The notes below the pieces were generated by a model. That model saw only the letters and a list, made by a program, of their open reading frames with translations, was not told the origin of the DNA and did no database searches. A DNA stretch of 7,543 nucleotides from Rubrobacter sp. (lineage in GTDB: Bacteria; Actinomycetota; Rubrobacteria; Rubrobacterales; Rubrobacteraceae), in contig JAFAPF010000029.1 in NCBI GenBank assembly GCA_019247245.1, forward strand, positions 1-7,543, written 5' to 3'. Positions 4,217 through 7,543 of the stretch are shown piece after piece. Each line of letters starts with the position of its first letter. Within the stretch, counting starts at the first letter, position 1. A program made the translations under genes and the position numbers.

Positions 4217-6550
4217 ATGATGCTCTACTCAACGACCATCTTCGTTAGCGCCGCCCTACTTTTCCTCATAGAGCCGATGTTTGCTAAGTTCGTGCTGCCC
4301 TCCTTCGGCGGCACCCCCGCGGTGTGGACGGGCTCTATGATGTTCTTTCAGGTGGCGCTGTTGGCTAGCTACCTCTACGTGCACGCCACTACTAGCTGGC
4401 TGGGAGCCCGGAGGCAGGCCTGGCTGCAGGTGGCAGTGGTCTTGTTACCGCTCGCGTTGTTCACGCTCGCTGGTCCCATCGAGGTCCCAGCCGAGGAGTG
4501 GGCACCCCCCGCCGAGGAGAACCCCATCTTCTGGCTCTTGGGAGTGCTGGTAGTTTCAGTGGGGCTGCCGTTCTTTGCGGTTAGCGCTACGAACCCGTTG
4601 ATCCAGCGGTGGGTTTCAGAAACCGACCACCCGTCTGCCAGCGACCCCTATTTTTTGTACCGTGCCTCGAACTTGGGCAGCATCATAGGGCTACTTGGGT
4701 ACCCGTTGCTGATGGAGCCGAACCTTCGTCTGGCTAACCAGGGGGTGTTCTGGACGGTCGGCTACGGGATCTTGGTGGTGTTGGTGTTAGCATCGGCGGT
4801 GGTACTGTGGCGCTCGCCACCACCCTCGACAGCCACCCAGGAAGCGGATCTCGCGGCAAGCAACGCCGCTTTCCCTACCCCCCCCGTGGCAACCGGGGGC
4901 GGGGCGCCAGATACGGCTGCTCCTCTCTCTGACGCTCTGGCGGCCAGGCTATCCAGGAGTCCAACGCTGCTCCGACGGCTGCGATGGATAGGGCTTGCGT
5001 TCGTACCTTCAAGCCTGATGCTTGGGGTGACGACGTTCATCACCACGGATATAACGCCAGTTCCGCTTTTGTGGGTCATACCGCTTTCTCTATACCTTTT
5101 TTCGTTCATGGTGGTCTTCTCGCGTAATCAAAGCGTTGTGCCGGGCCTGCTTAACCGGATGATGGTCGTAGCTTTGCCGGTCACGCTGTCGTTGCTCGTC
5201 GTCGCCGTGGTCACCGACTTGAACGATCCCCTTTGGCTGCTTATCCCATTGCACCTTTTTGGCTTCTTTGCGGCTGCGATAGTACTGCATGGGCAGCTTG
5301 CTCGCGACCGTCCCCCCACCAGGCACTTGACGGAGTTCTACCTATACGTGGCGGTGGGAGGCGTGCTGGGGGGGGTGTTCAACGCGCTGATCGCACCTGC
5401 GGCGTTCGACACGGTGTTCGAGTACCCGTTAGCGATGGTAATGGCGTGCCTGTTCCTGCCACGCCTGAGGCGAAGCGAGCGCCGAGACGGGGAGAAGAGC
5501 AGCTCACGTACGCAGCGCCGGCTCGACCTGGTGCTGCCGTTGAGCCTCGGCGTGGTGGTGTGGGGGCTCTTGTCGGTCGCGGGGTCCCTCACTCCGGAGA
5601 GCGAGGAGATTTGGTTAAGACTAATACTCAGCTTGGCCGTCGGGCTGTGCCTGCAATTCGCGTACTCTAACAACCGTCCTGTCCGCTTCGGCTTAGGGAT
5701 CGCGGCGCTCGTAGCAGCCGCTACCCTCCGGATCGGCGCGGGACAGGACGTTCTCTACGAAAACCGAAGCTTCTTCGGGGTCTACAGTGTCACGGGCGAA
5801 GAAGCGAACGTGGGGCTTCATACGCTTAGGCATGGCAGTACTACCCACGGTGCACAGGTCCTAGGGGTCATACCACCCGAGCCTCTCACCTACCATCATC
5901 GTACGGGCCCGGTAGGACAGCTCTTCGACGCCTTGCCAAGCGCGGGCATGAGGTCACACGTGGCCGTACTGGGCTTAGGCGCGGGAGCGATGGCGTGCTA
6001 TGCCCAGGCTGGCCAGCAAATGACCTTCTATGAGATTGATCCTCTCGTCGAGAGGATAGCGCGCGACCCTAGTCTCTTCACCTACCTACGCGATTGCCCA
6101 GGCGAATACGACGTGGTTCTGGGCGACGCTCGTCTTTCTTTAGTAGATGCTAAAGACGCGAGCTATAACGTGATCGTGGGCGACGTCTTCAATTCGGACG
6201 CTATTCCCATTCACCTCTTGACACGAGAAGCGGTCGGCCTGTACTTTCGAAAACTCACTAGGAGCGGGGTTTTGGCCATGCACATCTCGAACCGGTACAT
6301 GGACCTGGAACCTGTGCTCGGGGACCTGGCACGAGATAGAGGGCTCGAATGCTACGCCCAGTCCGATACTGAGACAGAAGGCATACCGCACAAGGAAGCG
6401 TCCCGGTGGGTAGCGATGGCCCACGAGGAGGCGGATCTGGGCAACTTACCCGGCGATGGACGGTGGCACCTTTGCGCGAGCAACCTCAATTCGAACGACG
6501 TGTGGACCGACGACTTTTCGAACCTCATCAGCACTTTCTACTGGCGCTGA
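4217..6550 (+). CDS. Fused polytopic membrane / spermidine-synthase-like protein
   Basis: A 777-residue protein of the type annotated as fused MFS/spermidine synthase; its reaction is not established. Residues 1 to about 507 hold 14 or 15 hydrophobic segments in two blocks. A Pro/Ala/Thr-rich linker (about 199-254) splits them. The family motifs LFLIEPMFAKFVLPSFGGTPA and YLYVAVGGVLGGVFNALIAP are clear. Residues about 509-777 are a soluble Rossmann methyltransferase-like domain. It contains HGSTTHGAQ (539-547), the SAM-loop GLGAGA (586-591), the acidic EID (606-608), GDAR (636-639), DVFNSDAIPIHLLTRE (from 656), HISNRY (689-694) and a C-terminal WTDDFSNL. The start is uncertain. ATG 4217 (or 4220) fits the family N-terminus, but the only strong ribosome site ends 22 bases upstream. 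In-frame TTG 4109 or GTG 4145 would add 36 or 24 polar residues. The gene stands alone and opposite to both neighbours, and its frame is intact. Confidence 0.85.
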   Translation: MMLYSTTIFVSAALLFLIEPMFAKFVLPSFGGTPAVWTGSMMFFQVALLASYLYVHATTSWLGARRQAWLQVAVVLLPLALFTLAGPIEVPAEEWAPPAEENPIFWLLGVLVVSVGLPFFAVSATNPLIQRWVSETDHPSASDPYFLYRASNLGSIIGLLGYPLLMEPNLRLANQGVFWTVGYGILVVLVLASAVVLWRSPPPSTATQEADLAASNAAFPTPPVATGGGAPDTAAPLSDALAARLSRSPTLLRRLRWIGLAFVPSSLMLGVTTFITTDITPVPLLWVIPLSLYLFSFMVVFSRNQSVVPGLLNRMMVVALPVTLSLLVVAVVTDLNDPLWLLIPLHLFGFFAAAIVLHGQLARDRPPTRHLTEFYLYVAVGGVLGGVFNALIAPAAFDTVFEYPLAMVMACLFLPRLRRSERRDGEKSSSRTQRRLDLVLPLSLGVVVWGLLSVAGSLTPESEEIWLRLILSLAVGLCLQFAYSNNRPVRFGLGIAALVAAATLRIGAGQDVLYENRSFFGVYSVTGEEANVGLHTLRHGSTTHGAQVLGVIPPEPLTYHHRTGPVGQLFDALPSAGMRSHVAVLGLGAGAMACYAQAGQQMTFYEIDPLVERIARDPSLFTYLRDCPGEYDVVLGDARLSLVDAKDASYNVIVGDVFNSDAIPIHLLTREAVGLYFRKLTRSGVLAMHISNRYMDLEPVLGDLARDRGLECYAQSDTETEGIPHKEASRWVAMAHEEADLGNLPGDGRWHLCASNLNSNDVWTDDFSNLISTFYWR
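4811..4978 (+). other. Low-complexity linker within the fusion protein, with C8 run
   Basis: Residues about 199-254 of the fusion protein (ATG 4217 numbering) are rich in Pro, Ala, Thr, Ser and Gly and separate two blocks of membrane helices, so they probably form a flexible loop. The DNA includes eight consecutive C (4878-4885), then GTGGCAACC, GGGGG (4895-4899) and GGGG (4901-4904), which could pair as a GC hairpin or expose a G-rich strand. The reading frame continues normally through it. Confidence 0.6.
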
Positions 6551-6577
6551 ACCGAGAATCATCGGGAGCCGAGAAGC

Positions 6578-6593
6578 GAACCCGTTAGGGCTC
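6578..6593 (-). terminator. Weak stem-loop between convergent genes
   Basis: On the minus strand, GAGCCC, loop TAAC, GGGTTC forms six pairs including one G-U. It overlaps the stop codon of the dCMP deaminase gene and lies in the 41-base gap between two convergent genes, where a terminator would be expected. It is not followed by a T tract, and the plus-strand version has an A-C mismatch. It could at most be an inefficient terminator for the upp-deaminase transcript. Confidence 0.2.
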
Positions 6594-7098
6594 AACCCGC
6601 TCCACGGCCGTAAGGAAGCTGCGAAACCTTCAGTCCCCCTTCGGTGGCGAGCTCCACGGCCATGGGGTCAGGGTAGCCGCCAACGTAGCGGACCTCTTTG
6701 ATGCCCGCGTTCATTGTTATCTTGACGCACAGCAGGCATGGCTGATGGGTACAGTATAGTATCGAATCACGCACCGATACGCCGTGGTAAGCCGCCTGGA
6801 TTATAGCGTTCTGCTCAGCATGCAGCGTACGTTGGCAGCTTTCCCGGCCGTCCACGATCCGTATGAGGCACCCCACATCCTCGCAGTGCGGCATCCCCGA
6901 AGGGCTTCCGTTATATCCGGTGGTAAGGATCCTCTTGTCCCGCACCACAACCGCACCGACGGCCAGTCGCGGACAGGTAGAGCGAGTCGCCACCTCACGG
7001 GCTATACGGGTGAAGTACTCGTCCCATGAAGGACGAGTCTTTTTCAGCGCTGCATGCTGCGCGGAGGTATCTACTAAAGGGTCGTTAAAGCGTTCCAT
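6592..7098 (-). CDS. Deoxycytidylate (dCMP) deaminase, ComEB type
   Basis: Cytoplasmic zinc enzyme that converts dCMP to dUMP, feeding thymidylate synthesis. The 168-residue protein shows SWDEYFTRIAREVATRS at the N-terminus, then TTGYNGSPSGMPHC (59-72). The catalytic HAEQNAI (His93, Glu95) and the zinc ligands of PCLLC (Cys121, Cys124) are present. The insert HCEDVGC followed by ESCQRT, with Cys72, Cys77 and Cys88, is typical of dCMP deaminases and separates it from cytidine deaminase. I chose ATG 7098, preceded by GGGGGA about nine bases upstream and overlapping upp by 14 bases. ATG 7143 also has a GGAG, but would add 15 residues (MRSSCRGWATRGTGF) unlike the family. It follows upp in the same direction and is probably co-transcribed with it. 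In Bacillus the homologue is comEB; its competence-locus name does not imply a DNA-uptake role here. Confidence 0.95.
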   Translation of the reverse strand: MERFNDPLVDTSAQHAALKKTRPSWDEYFTRIAREVATRSTCPRLAVGAVVVRDKRILTTGYNGSPSGMPHCEDVGCLIRIVDGRESCQRTLHAEQNAIIQAAYHGVSVRDSILYCTHQPCLLCVKITMNAGIKEVRYVGGYPDPMAVELATEGGLKVSQLPYGRGAG

Positions 7099-7543
7099 AA
7101 AGCCTGTCCCCCGCGTCGCCCAACCCCGGCACGATGAACGCATCCTTATCGAGCTCCAAGTCCACAGCGGCGGCGTAGAAGTTCACGTCTGGATGCGCAT
7201 TAGTCACGCGCTCGACTCCAGGCGCCGCTGCCACGGCGTGGAGGCAGGAGATCCAGCAGGCCCCGTATTCCTTGAGCTTCGAGAGGGTAGCCGCCAGGCT
7301 ACCGCCGGTAGCGAGCATGGGATCCAAAACAAGGACCAGGTGCTCATTCAGGTTGCGGGGCAGGTTGACGTAGTATTCAACAGGCTCGTTGGTCCCCTCG
7401 TCCCGCTGAAGGCCCATGAAACCGACAGTAGCCTCGGGCAGGAGTGCTAAAGCCGCTTCGAGCATCCCCAAGCCAGCGCGTAGCACGGGAACCAGGCACA
7501 CGGGATCGGAGATCTCCTCTACCTCCGTCTTTGCGAGGGGCGT
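7085..7543 (-). CDS. upp: Uracil phosphoribosyltransferase, N-terminus beyond window
   Basis: Salvage enzyme that makes UMP from uracil and PRPP in the cytoplasm. 152 residues are visible, from about residue 57 of a normal 208-residue enzyme to the stop. The first visible residues are TPLAKTEVEEI. VLRAGLGMLEA, the PRPP loop LVLDPMLATGGS and the uracil-site IVPGLGDAGDRLYGT at the C-terminus are all present and standard. The frame is open to the right edge, so the GTG at 7501 (valine in VCLVPVLRAGL) is internal and not a start. The TAA stop lies inside the dCMP deaminase gene, a 14-base overlap that suggests coupled translation. In related genomes upp and this deaminase sit just ahead of the atp operon; here one opposite-strand gene intervenes. 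Confidence 0.97.
   Translation of the reverse strand, partial: TPLAKTEVEEISDPVCLVPVLRAGLGMLEAALALLPEATVGFMGLQRDEGTNEPVEYYVNLPRNLNEHLVLVLDPMLATGGSLAATLSKLKEYGACWISCLHAVAAAPGVERVTNAHPDVNFYAAAVDLELDKDAFIVPGLGDAGDRLYGTL

Noticed and set aside
5233..5670. A 145-codon plus-strand open frame in another frame inside the fusion gene
   Set aside because: Arg/Gly/Pro-rich out-of-frame reading of GC-rich DNA; the main frame carries conserved family motifs through the same bases.
7099..7143. Upstream ATG 7143 for the dCMP deaminase
   Set aside because: It would overlap upp by 59 bases and add a Cys/Trp/Gly-rich stretch absent from the family; ATG 7098 has its own GGGGGA site.
6863..7450. A 195-codon plus-strand open frame
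   Set aside because: Antisense to both dCMP deaminase and upp, which carry all their catalytic motifs.
7499..7501. GTG at 7501 as the start of upp
   Set aside because: The frame is open to the window edge, and the preceding residues continue the enzyme's expected middle part.
1..7543. tRNA or rRNA genes, CRISPR arrays, insertion sequences or attachment sites
   Set aside because: No cloverleaf, repeat-spacer pattern, transposase motif or terminal inverted repeat seen on reading; coding genes fill nearly all of the window.

Overview
The window is ordinary bacterial chromosome, moderately GC-rich by eye and nearly fully coding. It holds most of an F-type ATP synthase operon on the minus strand, one large membrane-protein gene on the plus strand, and a two-gene pyrimidine-salvage pair on the minus strand. 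The order upp, dCMP deaminase, (insert), atpZ, atpI, atpB, atpE, atpF, atpH, atpA is the layout known from Gram-positive-type (Terrabacteria) genomes. The b and delta subunits are separate proteins, which argues against Mycobacteriales, where they are fused. GTG and TTG starts and the residue choice in the subunits would suit a deep-branching actinobacterium such as a Rubrobacter relative, but that assignment is an inference from protein flavour, not a search result.

Layout from left to right: 1-1073 atpA (minus; C-terminus cut off by the left edge), 1073-1612 atpH, 1616-2155 atpF, 2189-2476 atpE, 2477-2540 a purine-rich leader for atpE, 2541-3344 atpB, 3345-3767 atpI and 3764-4015 atpZ. A 201-base divergent intergenic region follows at 4016-4216. 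Then come 4217-6550, a plus-strand fusion of a polytopic membrane domain with a spermidine-synthase-like domain; a 41-base convergent gap; 6592-7098, dCMP deaminase (minus); and 7085-7543, uracil phosphoribosyltransferase (minus; N-terminus cut off by the right edge).

The atp genes are transcribed leftward from around 4040. They are packed with overlaps or near-zero gaps (atpZ/atpI ATGA, atpI/atpB TAAATG, atpF/atpH 3 bases, atpH/atpA one shared base). The exception is atpE, the subunit needed in most copies, which has its own 64-base leader and a strong ribosome binding site. AtpZ and AtpI assist assembly and cation handling. AtpB and AtpE form the ion channel and rotor, AtpF and AtpH the peripheral stalk, and AtpA the catalytic head together with beta, which lies outside the window. 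Residues in a and c indicate proton, not sodium, coupling.

I see no mobile element, CRISPR array, tRNA or rRNA. The one gene without a settled function is the membrane/spermidine-synthase fusion, placed in opposite orientation between two normally co-oriented housekeeping blocks. The most interesting small-scale signals are duplicated purine motifs before atpE, a GNRA-loop hairpin before the fusion gene, two 8-base homopolymers inside that gene, and an N-terminally extended c subunit. Nothing here convincingly indicates a wholly new system.
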